A stretch of DNA of 64,000 bases from JABDQA01 sp963824415 (GTDB lineage: Bacteria > Desulfobacterota > Desulfobulbia > Desulfobulbales > Desulfocapsaceae): assembly GCA_963824415.1 (NCBI GenBank), contig CAWGPM010000001.1, positions 186,001 to 250,000 on the forward strand. The letters are read 5' to 3'. The position numbers and the translations under genes are program-made. The notes under the pieces were generated by a model that was not told the DNA's origin, did no database searches, and was given only the letters and a program-made list of their open reading frames with translations. Shown one piece after another: positions 34,311 to 42,610 of this stretch (positions are counted from its first letter, which is position 1; each line of letters begins with the position of its first letter).

Positions 34311-34976
34311 ATGGCGCATGAGAAAACAGGCCAGACCCGGATCAGGCAAAAGGTCATGGTCTTCCAACAGCGGGGCAGCGGCGAGCGGAAAATAGCAGGG
34401 GTACGTCAATATGGATCAGATATCATCGAACTCGAAATAATCTCCATCGATGACGAGCTCGATGAAATTCTTGATGACACGAGCCGCTACCTGCCCGAGA
34501 AGCTGTCCTGCGACCTGGTGCTCGATTTCCTGCTGCATCGTGATCTGTCGCTTGATCTTGCCGAGCGCTGCGCAGAACAGAATATTCCGATTATCTCCTC
34601 GGGCAAGAAACTGAGCAGTAGATGGGCCCTGACGCCTCCGACCTGATGCGGGCTGCCGAGGCAGGTGGGTCTCGGAAACTATGGCGAGCGTTTTGGTGCC
34701 CCTGAATATGAAATTGATGCCGAGGACGGCGTGATCAGCCAGGTTCGTGTGGTGCGCGGCGCCCCGTGCGGCGCTTCCTGGGAAGTGGTGAACCGCTTGG
34801 TCGGGGTACCGGTTGAGGATGGCCCAAGAAAAATCGGGCTCGATACCCAGTTCTACTGCTTTGCCGACCCAGCTGGTTGGGACCCGATTCACGGTAAAAG
34901 CCCGGTGCACTTTGCCGGTCGGATACACAGCAAAGCGCTGGCCGATGCAATCAAGAAAATCCTGCCTGTTCTCTAA
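34311..34976 (+). CDS. dfsP: DUF166-family selenoprotein (UGA at 34644 read as Sec)
   Basis: The two halves of this gene are in the same frame, separated only by TGA at 34644-34646, followed at once by TGC (Cys), giving a predicted U-C pair at about residue 112-113 (LTPPT-U-CGLPRQ). Upstream matches the DUF166 N-terminus (VMVFQQRGSGERKI, CDLVLDFLLHRDLSL); downstream matches its C-terminus (FGAPEYEIDAEDG, VRVVRGAPCGASWEVVNRL). A short hairpin sits directly downstream (34656-34675). I recall an NCBI family named DUF166 family (seleno)protein DfsP; the symbol rests on that. If read through, the product is about 221 residues, soluble, probably redox-active, of unknown reaction. The start is uncertain: GTG 34281 or an internal ATG near 34356 are alternatives. 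It belongs to the MetE-like operon. Confidence 0.82.
34656..34675 (+). promoter_or_regulatory. SECIS-like hairpin after UGA in dfsP
   Basis: CCGAG (34656-34660) and CTCGG (34671-34675) form a 5-bp stem with a ten-base loop containing GGT motifs, starting 9 bases after the UGA codon. Bacterial SECIS elements sit at this distance inside the coding region with a GU-containing apical loop. The stem is short, so the support is moderate. Confidence 0.6.
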
Positions 34977-35004
34977 TTCAGACCACTGCCTGGGTTCGGC
35001 CTGA

Positions 35005-36282
35005 ATGGAAAATCATCAAGACCGCTACTTCAGACAAAACGTCCTGGGTGTGTCGGTTGTTGAATTCTTCTGGGGACTCGGCTTTCCAATCGTCCTGGAA
35101 TCAACCTTTCTGCAGCTCTTTCTGCAGTCCCTGGGCGCCTCGGGTTTTATTATCGGCCTGGTCCCGTCACTGTTCGTGGTCGGGATATCCTGCTTTCCGC
35201 TGTTTGCCAGCTATTTCGCCAGGAATTTTCGCTACAAACGCCCCCTGGTGTTGCTGCTTCATCTGGTTTCAGCCCATTCGATACTGGGCTTCGGCATCAT
35301 TTTGCTGTTTTTGCACGAATCGGTAAATGTCCTGGTCTGCTTTTTTATCTCCTACACCCTGTTCTCGATTTGCATCGGGTTGACCATACCGGTCTGGCTT
35401 AACTATCTGGTCAGGATTTTCTCCGAAACCAGAGCGGTTCCGGGACTTGGCTATATGATGCTGTTCCAGAATCTGGGAAAGATCGTTTCAAGTTTTTTTG
35501 TGCTCAAGATTGTGGAGAATTACGCATTTTCACCCCGCTCCTCGGCTGTCATTTTTATCGTAACCGGGCTGGTCTTCATTGTCGGTTCGATCTGTTTTCT
35601 TATCACCAGAGAGGTCGCCGACCCAGGGGACCCGCCGCCGGACAGCCGCTCCTTTCTGAGCCATACCAAAGAATCGCTGCAGGAGATTCTGGCCAACCGC
35701 AGATTTCTGATTTTTTTGGTTGCCGATCTGGATTTTTACGTGGTGCTGACGGTGATGTCTTTCTACGCCACCTATGCAACCGGTTTCTATGGGGTGGCCC
35801 CTGCGGTTGCGGCCGGGTTCTTCGTGGCCTGCATCTATGCGGGTTCGATTACGGTCAATATTTTTCTTGGTGCGATGGATCTGCTGAGCCTGAAGCGCAA
35901 GTTCGTGCTGTCCAAATACGTGACCGTGGCAATGTTGCTGCTGCTGGTGCTGGTTCCCGCCCCAGCCACATTTTTCGTGATCAGTTACCTGCTCGGTTTT
36001 GCCCGGGCGATCCGAAACATGGTCTATGCGCCGTCGGTGAAAAAGTTTGCCGCCAAAAGCGATGTCACCCCGTACTTTTCAGTGGCCCCGGTCCTGACGC
36101 TGCCGTTTGCCGCAGGCTATCCGCTGGTCTTCGGCGGGCTGCTCGATCAATTATCATATCTGCAGCAGGACTCCTACCGACTGCTCTTTGGCATATCCGT
36201 GGTCTTTGTAATCGTTTCGCTCATTCTTGCGATAAAGATCGACTATGACGGCCCAACTACCCATGTTGTCAGCCGGTCATAA
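35005..36282 (+). CDS. MFS-family transporter
   Basis: This 425-residue protein has about twelve hydrophobic helices arranged as two six-helix halves, typical of the major facilitator superfamily, with a central cytoplasmic loop (residues about 205-235). No substrate motif is recognisable. It starts 28 bases after dfsP on the same strand and may be the fourth gene of that operon, suggesting import or export of the compound handled there. Its 3' end overlaps the convergent malic enzyme gene by 14 bases. Confidence 0.82.
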   Translation: MENHQDRYFRQNVLGVSVVEFFWGLGFPIVLESTFLQLFLQSLGASGFIIGLVPSLFVVGISCFPLFASYFARNFRYKRPLVLLLHLVSAHSILGFGIILLFLHESVNVLVCFFISYTLFSICIGLTIPVWLNYLVRIFSETRAVPGLGYMMLFQNLGKIVSSFFVLKIVENYAFSPRSSAVIFIVTGLVFIVGSICFLITREVADPGDPPPDSRSFLSHTKESLQEILANRRFLIFLVADLDFYVVLTVMSFYATYATGFYGVAPAVAAGFFVACIYAGSITVNIFLGAMDLLSLKRKFVLSKYVTVAMLLLLVLVPAPATFFVISYLLGFARAIRNMVYAPSVKKFAAKSDVTPYFSVAPVLTLPFAAGYPLVFGGLLDQLSYLQQDSYRLLFGISVVFVIVSLILAIKIDYDGPTTHVVSRS

Positions 36283-38542
36283 CATTCTGTCTGGCTTTCA
36301 AGGCTGCCAGCGTGGTGAGGTTGAATATGACATCGGCGTTTGAACCGCGCTCCACGATGTGGGCCGACTTGTTCAGCCCGACCAGAATCGGCCCGATGGT
36401 ATCGACTTCGGCCAGCCGCATGAACAATTTGTAGGCGATGTTTGCCGCATTGAGATCCGGAAAGATCAGGATGTTGGGCTCGCCCACAAGCGCCGAGAAC
36501 GGGAAAATTTCTTCGCGCAGCTCGGTGTTGAAAGCGATATTGGCCTGCATTTCGCCCTCCACCTCGAGTTCGGGCTCCATTGCCTTGATCAGCGCGGTGG
36601 CCCGGGCTACCTTGGCTGCACTTGAGGTAGCCGATGAGCCGAAATTGGAATAGGAGAGCATCGCCACTTTCGGGGTAATGTCGAATTCCCTGACGAACGC
36701 GGCGACCGACACTGCGATGTCGGCCAGCTGCTGGTCGGTCGGGTCGATATTGACGGCGGTGTCGGCAAAGAACAGGGTGCGGTTCTTGAACACCATCATG
36801 TAGACGCTGGCCACGGTCTTGTGTTCGGTGTTTTTGCCGATGCAGGACAGCACCCGGCGCACGGCAGAGGGATATGGCAGAGCCTGACCGTAGATCATCG
36901 AGTCGGCGTCCCCGGCGGCCAGCATCATAGCACCGAAATAGCCGGTGTCGCGCCGCATGATATCTCTGGCGTAGGGCAGGGTGATGCCCTTGCGCTGCTT
37001 TCTGCTGAAATATTCGTTCGCATAGCGTTCGATGCGCTCCTCTTCGAGGGCCGGGTCGATAATTTCCATGCGATGGTCTGTCACCCCGTGCTGTTCGAGC
37101 ATTTGCTCGATCTCGGTACGGTTGCCGAGCAGGACCGGAATAGCGACATTTTCTTCCATCACGCGGACGGCTGCGCGAACAATCTTTTTATTGTTGCCTT
37201 CGGGATAAACTACCCGGACCGGGTCTTTCTTCACCCGGTTGGCGATGTAGCGCAGGATCGCCTTGGACATGCCCAGGGTCGATTCAAGATGTTCGGTGTA
37301 CTTTTGCAGATCTGCTATCGGCTTGCGGGCCACCCCGGTTTCCATTGCCGCCCGGGCCACCGCCGGGGCAATACGCAGCAGGGCCCGGGGATCGAACGGT
37401 GTCGGTATCAGATAGGTGGGGCCGAACTCGAAGCGCTCCACGCCGTAAGCGCGCAGCACCCGGTCCGGGACCTCTTCCTTGGCCAGGTCGGCAATGGCTC
37501 TGACCGCAGCGATTTTCATCTCGGTGTTGATCTCAGAGGCCCGCACATCGAGGGCGCCGCGGAACAGAAAGGGAAAGCAGAGCACATTATTGACCTGGTT
37601 GTGATAGTCCGAGCGGCCGGTGGCCATGATGCAGTCGGGTCGGGCCGCCACCGCATCGGGGTAGGATATCTCCGGTTCCGGGTTGGCCATCGCGAAGATG
37701 ATCGGTTTGGCCGCCATGGTCTTGATCATTTCCTGACTCAGCACGCCGGCCGCACTGACGCCTAAGAACAGATCGGCGCCGACCAGGGCCTCGGTGAGGG
37801 TGCGGTGTTCGGTGTCGCTGGCAAAACGCTCCTTGTAGGGGTTCATGGACTCGGTGCGGCCCCGGTAGATTGTGCCGCGCGAGTCGCACATGATCAGGTT
37901 CTTTTTAGGCAGGCCAAGTGAGACGAACATCTGGGCGCAGGCGATGCCTGCCGCCCCGGCCCCGTTGAAAACGGCTTTGACCTCCTGGATATCTTTGCCG
38001 GTTATTTCCAGGGCGTTGAGAAAAGCGGCTGAGGTGATAATGGCGGTGCCGTGCTGGTCATCGTGAAAAACGGGTATGTCGATCCTGCCCTTGAGTTGCT
38101 CCTCGATATAGAAACATTCCGGCGCTTTGATATCCTCGAGATTAATCCCGCCAAAAGTCGGCGCAATAAGTTCGCAGGTCCGCACGAATTCGTCGGGATC
38201 CTCTGTGTTGACCTCGATGTCGAACACGTCGATGTCGGCAAACTTCTTGAACAATGCGCCTTTACCCTCCATGACCGGTTTGCCGGCCACCGCACCGATG
38301 TTGCCCAGGCCGAGTACGGCAGTGCCGTTTGAGATGACTGCAACAAGGTTGCCTTTTGCGGTATATTCGTAGGCATTTTCGGGATCTGCGGCAATTTCCT
38401 CACAGGGCCGGGCAACGCCAGGACTGTAGGCCAGAGAAAGATCTTTCTGGGTGGAAAAGGGTTTGGTGACCACAACTTCGATTTTGCCTTTTCTTCCCAT
38501 TCGATGATATTCAAGCGCTTCTGAGTAGATGTCGTTACTCAT
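36269..38542 (-). CDS. maeB: NADP-dependent malic enzyme with phosphotransacetylase-like domain (MaeB type)
   Basis: This 757-residue protein matches MaeB in length. The N-terminal malic enzyme region (about 1-430) has SPGVARPCEEI, the nucleotide/metal region GTAVLGLGNIG, and VFHDDQHGTAII. The C-terminal ~320 residues resemble phosphotransacetylase and are usually regulatory. It decarboxylates malate to pyruvate with NADP. GGAGG lies 7 bases before the ATG. Two TGGT-N3-(A/T)CCA palindromes in its upstream region are candidate operators for a FadR-type GntR regulator, such as the one encoded at 40507-41256. Confidence 0.94.
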   Translation of the reverse strand: MSNDIYSEALEYHRMGRKGKIEVVVTKPFSTQKDLSLAYSPGVARPCEEIAADPENAYEYTAKGNLVAVISNGTAVLGLGNIGAVAGKPVMEGKGALFKKFADIDVFDIEVNTEDPDEFVRTCELIAPTFGGINLEDIKAPECFYIEEQLKGRIDIPVFHDDQHGTAIITSAAFLNALEITGKDIQEVKAVFNGAGAAGIACAQMFVSLGLPKKNLIMCDSRGTIYRGRTESMNPYKERFASDTEHRTLTEALVGADLFLGVSAAGVLSQEMIKTMAAKPIIFAMANPEPEISYPDAVAARPDCIMATGRSDYHNQVNNVLCFPFLFRGALDVRASEINTEMKIAAVRAIADLAKEEVPDRVLRAYGVERFEFGPTYLIPTPFDPRALLRIAPAVARAAMETGVARKPIADLQKYTEHLESTLGMSKAILRYIANRVKKDPVRVVYPEGNNKKIVRAAVRVMEENVAIPVLLGNRTEIEQMLEQHGVTDHRMEIIDPALEEERIERYANEYFSRKQRKGITLPYARDIMRRDTGYFGAMMLAAGDADSMIYGQALPYPSAVRRVLSCIGKNTEHKTVASVYMMVFKNRTLFFADTAVNIDPTDQQLADIAVSVAAFVREFDITPKVAMLSYSNFGSSATSSAAKVARATALIKAMEPELEVEGEMQANIAFNTELREEIFPFSALVGEPNILIFPDLNAANIAYKLFMRLAEVDTIGPILVGLNKSAHIVERGSNADVIFNLTTLAALKARQNVMTG

Positions 38543-38614
38543 GGGTTGGCCTCCCTCTGCCGGTCCAGTGATAGAGCTGCAAATTGGTTGATTATTGATG
38601 TGTGAGTTTAAAAC

Positions 38615-38677
38615 TGGTCATTCCAATAAAAAGATAAAATATCAAATTTAGACAATATGTTAAATTTGGTAAGACCA
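38615..38677 (-). promoter_or_regulatory. Two FadR/GntR-type operator candidates upstream of maeB
   Basis: TGGTAAGACCA (38667-38677) is a near-perfect TGGT-N3-ACCA palindrome, the classic shape for FadR-subfamily GntR regulators. TGGTCATTCCA (38615-38625) is a weaker copy. Both lie in the 350-base gap upstream of maeB, in AT-rich sequence. The GntR protein at 40507-41256 is the obvious candidate binder. Confidence 0.5.
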
Positions 38678-38842
38678 GTTGTCAATATGCCAGTTTATTC
38701 TTTATTTAATTTTTTTCTTAAAGATCGAGGGAGGGCAGAAAAATAATACGGTGAGTGGAGAATCACGTCACTTTTCTGCTCTGTTTTTTTGCGAGGATTC
38801 GACCGCGGGCTTATCTGTTGCGGGTGCTGAAAAGATGGTCGC

Positions 38843-38884
38843 AGCTGACAGGCCCTGTGGTGGTGCCCCCAGAGCCTGTCAGCT
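38843..38884 (-). terminator. Hairpin after the MMSDH gene
   Basis: AGCTGACAGGC (38843-38853) pairs perfectly with GCCTGTCAGCT (38874-38884), an 11-bp stem just downstream of the minus-strand MMSDH stop. The T-run on the minus strand is short (four T, eight bases on), so it is a probable rather than certain terminator. The rest of the gap holds maeB's promoter side. Confidence 0.55.
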
Positions 38885-38892
38885 GGTATGCC

Positions 38893-40473
38893 TTATTCGT
38901 CTTCGGTTGGCATGGAGGTGATCGTACCATCCCAGGTATCGACTTTTCCTGTAAGCTTGCCGTCTTCTGGAAACCACGTTTGGGTTACATTTTTCGTTTC
39001 GGTGAAGAATATGAACCCGTCGCGGCCCATGACATGAAGATCGCCGAAAAAGGACTGCTTGTGACCGGTGAACCCAAAGATGCCGACCGGCACAGGAATG
39101 CCGACATTGACTCCCACCATGCCTCCATCCGTTCTATGGGCGAATTCTCGAGCATAGTGACCATTCTGGGTGTAGATTACCGAGCCGTTGGCAAATCGGC
39201 TGTTATTCATTATCGCCAGCCCTTCCTCAAAACTGTCAACCCGCTTGATACAGAGGACTGGGCCGAATATTTCTTCCCGACCGATGACCATATCTTCGGT
39301 TACTCTGTCGAATATGGTCGGGCCGATGAAGAATCCTCCTTCACAGCCTGCAGGAACCTGCGGATTTCGACCATCGAGGATCAGCTCGGCTCCTTCTTTG
39401 ACCCCGGTTTCGATCCAGTCCAGAACGAAATCCATATGTCCTTTGTTGACTACCGGTCCCATATGTGAGCTCTTTTCATAGGCGGCACCCAGGTGTTGCT
39501 GGTGCTCCAGGGCGAACTTCTTCAAATGGCCGATCAGTTCGTCGGCAATGACATTTTCAACTACAATGGTCGGCAGAGCCATGCAGCGCTGTCCGGCACA
39601 GCCACAGAAGGCATTGATGATGCCATGGGCGGTGCGTTCAATTTTGCAATCCCGCAACACCAGGGCGTGGTTCTTCGCCTCGGTCAGAGCCTGGACTCTT
39701 TTACCGTGAGCAGCGGCCGTTTTATAGATGTGCTTGCCAACTTTGGTTGAGCCGACGAATGACACGCCCTTGATATCGGGGTGCTTGAGCAGTATTTCGG
39801 CTTGTTCACGGCCGGCGGTAAAGACGTTCAAAACGCCGTCCGGCAGACCGGCTTCCTGCCACAGTTCCATCATTCTCATGGAGGACTGAGGAACGAAGCT
39901 GGCCGCTTTCAGGATCATGCAGTTGCCGCTGGCAATGCAGATTGGCGTCATCCAGCCGTGGGGGATCATGGCTGGGAAGTTCCATGGGGCAATACCGGCA
40001 AAAACACCTATGGGATGGTGGTATTGAACCGTGTCGTAGCCGGTTGATACCTGCATCAGCGATTCTCCCTTCATCAGATGAGGAGCACCGCAGGCAAATT
40101 CGACCACTTCGTTGACCTTCAGCACGTCGCCCATGGCTTCCTGCCAGGCTTTGCCCATCTCTTTGGCCAGCAGATAGGTAAGTTCTTCCAGGTGGGTATC
40201 CACCAGGTGTTTCATCTTGAACAGTACCTGGACGCGCTTGTTGACCGGGGTGTTTGACCATTCTGGATAGGCCTTGGCGGCAGCAGCAATGATCTGTTCA
40301 ACCTCCTCGGACATACATTGTGGTGCTTGGGCGATCACTTCACCGGTGGATGGGTTGTAGCAATCCATATAGATGTCGGTCTTTGATTCCAGCCATTGTC
40401 CACCAGCATGATATTTTAGCCTGATCGGCTGGCCGGGACCGGCTTCAGTGAAGTATCGTTGATCTGCTGACAT
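38893..40473 (-). CDS. mmsA: CoA-acylating methylmalonate-semialdehyde dehydrogenase
   Basis: This 526-residue aldehyde dehydrogenase has the MMSDH hallmarks: GVFAGIAPWNFPAMIP, LTEAKNHALVL (Asn-rich variant in place of the general-base Glu motif) and the active-site FCGCAGQRCMALPT with catalytic Cys at about residue 297. It converts methylmalonate semialdehyde (valine, thymine or inositol catabolism) or malonate semialdehyde to propionyl- or acetyl-CoA. AAGGAGA precedes the ATG. The gntR gene lies 33 bases upstream on the same strand, so the pair is likely an operon. It carries about 20-30 extra N-terminal residues compared with many MMSDHs. Confidence 0.93.
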   Translation of the reverse strand: MSADQRYFTEAGPGQPIRLKYHAGGQWLESKTDIYMDCYNPSTGEVIAQAPQCMSEEVEQIIAAAAKAYPEWSNTPVNKRVQVLFKMKHLVDTHLEELTYLLAKEMGKAWQEAMGDVLKVNEVVEFACGAPHLMKGESLMQVSTGYDTVQYHHPIGVFAGIAPWNFPAMIPHGWMTPICIASGNCMILKAASFVPQSSMRMMELWQEAGLPDGVLNVFTAGREQAEILLKHPDIKGVSFVGSTKVGKHIYKTAAAHGKRVQALTEAKNHALVLRDCKIERTAHGIINAFCGCAGQRCMALPTIVVENVIADELIGHLKKFALEHQQHLGAAYEKSSHMGPVVNKGHMDFVLDWIETGVKEGAELILDGRNPQVPAGCEGGFFIGPTIFDRVTEDMVIGREEIFGPVLCIKRVDSFEEGLAIMNNSRFANGSVIYTQNGHYAREFAHRTDGGMVGVNVGIPVPVGIFGFTGHKQSFFGDLHVMGRDGFIFFTETKNVTQTWFPEDGKLTGKVDTWDGTITSMPTEDE

Positions 40474-40506
40474 GGTTGAGTCTCCTTACGTATGGTTATT
40501 GACGGG

Positions 40507-41256
40507 TTAAGCTGCTTGAATGCAGTTCTGCCAGAGTTTGTTGGTGCTCTTGTTACGCTTAAGCTGGGCCAGATGCTCCTCGACCTGCAAAATATGGCCG
40601 AACATTTCTTCAGCGGCGCAATCCTGGTTTTGATCTGCTATAGCCGCGCTTATCATTTCATGTGATTCAAGTACGGCGTGCATAAAGGGCTCATCTGGCC
40701 GCAGTATCTTTTTAAAGTCCTCAAGCAGCGTTTCAACAAAATCAAGGATTAAAATAAGAATTGGATTATGAGTCTGTCGGGCGATCAGACGGTGGAATTC
40801 TATCTCATGGCGAGTGACCAGTTCCCAGTCCCTCTGTTGAATACCGGCTGAGGTCTGTAAATTGATCTCTTGCAGTTTTTCAATATCCGCTGAGCTCATG
40901 CGCTGTGCAGCACAGCGAGCTGCATAGGGCTCCAGGATGCGCCTCAGCTCCGACAGGTCTTCGATGGTGAGATTCTTGAAATAGAGGTAATTGGCAAGAT
41001 TCTGGGTGGCCACCTGGCGCTCCACCTCGACGATAAAGGCCCCGCCTCCTGAGCCTTTCTTGAGTATGATCAGACCCATGTGCTCGAGGGCGCGCAGTGA
41101 TTCGCGCATCGTCTGCCTGCTGACGCCAAACTGATCTCCAAGCTCCTTTTCAGGCGGCAGTTTGTCTCCGGGCTTGAGCTTCCCTTCCAGGATTGCTGTC
41201 CTGATTCTCTCGATAATAATGTCGGTGGTCTTGTTCTGCCTGGCCGATTCAAACAT
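40507..41256 (-). CDS. GntR family regulator, FadR subfamily
   Basis: This 249-residue regulator has an N-terminal GntR winged helix (RIRTAILEGKLKPGDKLPPEKELGDQFGVSRQTMRESLRALEHMGLI) and an all-helical FCD ligand-binding domain with the His/Asp metal ligands typical of FadR/LldR types. It is a cytoplasmic DNA-binding repressor or activator. It directly precedes mmsA in the same orientation, so it probably controls it, and possibly maeB through the TGGT-N3-ACCA sites. The ligand is unknown; short carboxylates are common for the FCD group. AGGGGG lies 6 bases before the ATG. Confidence 0.92.
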   Translation of the reverse strand: MFESARQNKTTDIIIERIRTAILEGKLKPGDKLPPEKELGDQFGVSRQTMRESLRALEHMGLIILKKGSGGGAFIVEVERQVATQNLANYLYFKNLTIEDLSELRRILEPYAARCAAQRMSSADIEKLQEINLQTSAGIQQRDWELVTRHEIEFHRLIARQTHNPILILILDFVETLLEDFKKILRPDEPFMHAVLESHEMISAAIADQNQDCAAEEMFGHILQVEEHLAQLKRNKSTNKLWQNCIQAA

Positions 41257-41451
41257 ATTGCCCCCTGGTGCATAGCGAATTCCTGCTAAATATCATAATA
41301 TTTGGATAATTACGAGAGAAAAAGAGATGCAGTGATTCAGGAGCCTCTAAAAGGCTATAAGATCAAGTCACTTGCTTCAGTGTCCGTGCTGGTCCAACCA
41401 AAGGCCGAACAGGGTGATCTGCTCTTAAATCTCGAGCCGTTATCGGCTGGT

Positions 41452-41880
41452 TCAGGGAACGACGAGGACCGGGCAGTAAATGGTATTGAGGACCTTGTGA
41501 GTGACGCTGCCAAGAAACAGCCCGGCGATATCGGAGTGGCCTTGGGAGCCCATGACGATCAGGTCGAAATCCCCGGATTTGGCCAGCTTGCTGAGCACGG
41601 TTCCCGCAGAACCGGCCTGCGCTTGGATTGCATACTCGATGCCGCCTTCTTGCAGGCGCATCTCCGCCCGGGCAAGCACTTGATCAGTATGCTCTCTGAG
41701 TTTGTTTTTTAATTCTCCTATCATGCTGTCGGGTATCTCAGACATATACCCCAGCCACTCATAACAACTTACCGCCGTGACCTTGGCCTCGGTTAGCCCG
41801 GCCAGATAGATTGCATGATCGATCGCGTCATCGGAATACTTGGAACCATCAACGGGAAGCAGAATGTTCGAGATTTGCAT
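41452..41880 (-). CDS. Universal stress protein (UspA family)
   Basis: This 142-residue single Usp domain has the ATP-binding motif G-x2-G-x9-G-S in VMGSQGHSDIAGLFLGSVTHKVL. ATP-binding Usp proteins are cytoplasmic stress and energy-state responders. A perfect GGAGG precedes the ATG. It appears monocistronic, between gntR and a thiamine-binding protein gene on the same strand. Confidence 0.93.
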   Translation of the reverse strand: MQISNILLPVDGSKYSDDAIDHAIYLAGLTEAKVTAVSCYEWLGYMSEIPDSMIGELKNKLREHTDQVLARAEMRLQEGGIEYAIQAQAGSAGTVLSKLAKSGDFDLIVMGSQGHSDIAGLFLGSVTHKVLNTIYCPVLVVP

Positions 41881-42083
41881 GACATCCTCCAGGAGGTTGA
41901 AAAACGTTGAGCTGCATGCCTCTCAGAGCCGGGTATCTGAAGGGCGAAGGGCACCCAGGATATCCGGTTATGGGTATATACAAATAATAAGGGTGGTGAA
42001 GTATCTGTGCAAGGCTGGGGTCAAGAAAAGTTCTAGGCTTGCGGCAAGATCGGTTGCAGCCGCTGGGCTCAGGTGAGCCCGTA

Positions 42084-42383
42084 TCAGCCTAGTTTGTTTT
42101 TAACGCTCGCTACCTTGTCGGCCATGGACTGCTCCTTGTCGGTCCTGGTGCCGATTTTGATGCTGCTGGTGATCCTCGGAACTTCCATCCGGTGCAGCTC
42201 TTCATGGCATTTCTTGATGGCCGCCATTACCGCGTCCCAGTCCCCTTCGATATTGGTACCATAAGCGTGCAGACTGGTTTTCAGACCGGCTTCTTCAAAG
42301 ATCCGGTGACAGGCAGCGATGTATTTTGAAACGGACAGGCCGACGCCAAATGGAGATACGGTAAGATCGGCAATTACCTTCAT
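42084..42383 (-). CDS. MTH1187 family thiamine-binding protein
   Basis: This 99-residue protein matches the MTH1187/YkoF-like family: VIADLTVSPFGVGLSVSKYIAACHRIFEEAGLKTSLHAYGTNIEGDWDAVMAAIKKCHE. Members are small ferredoxin-like folds that bind thiamine, with unclear physiological roles. GAGGGA lies upstream of the ATG. It is a single gene on the minus strand, divergent from the chelatase gene. Confidence 0.9.
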   Translation of the reverse strand: MKVIADLTVSPFGVGLSVSKYIAACHRIFEEAGLKTSLHAYGTNIEGDWDAVMAAIKKCHEELHRMEVPRITSSIKIGTRTDKEQSMADKVASVKNKLG

Positions 42384-42610
42384 GCTGGTCCCTCGTTGTT
42401 TTGGTAATTCAGACTGGGGTTGCTGCTGCTGGCTTCCCGGGGTTTCCTGGGGTGAACCTAATGGTTGTCAATGAAGCAGTGCAGTATAGCTTATTTCTGT
42501 TTGGATTATCCAGCTCATTTGGTGTAGGTTATGGCTGCTTTTTGTCTGTTCGATTGTGATTGCGCTGGTCTAACCAGAACAATCACCCTGAAACCGAGTA
42601 TAAAAGAGTA

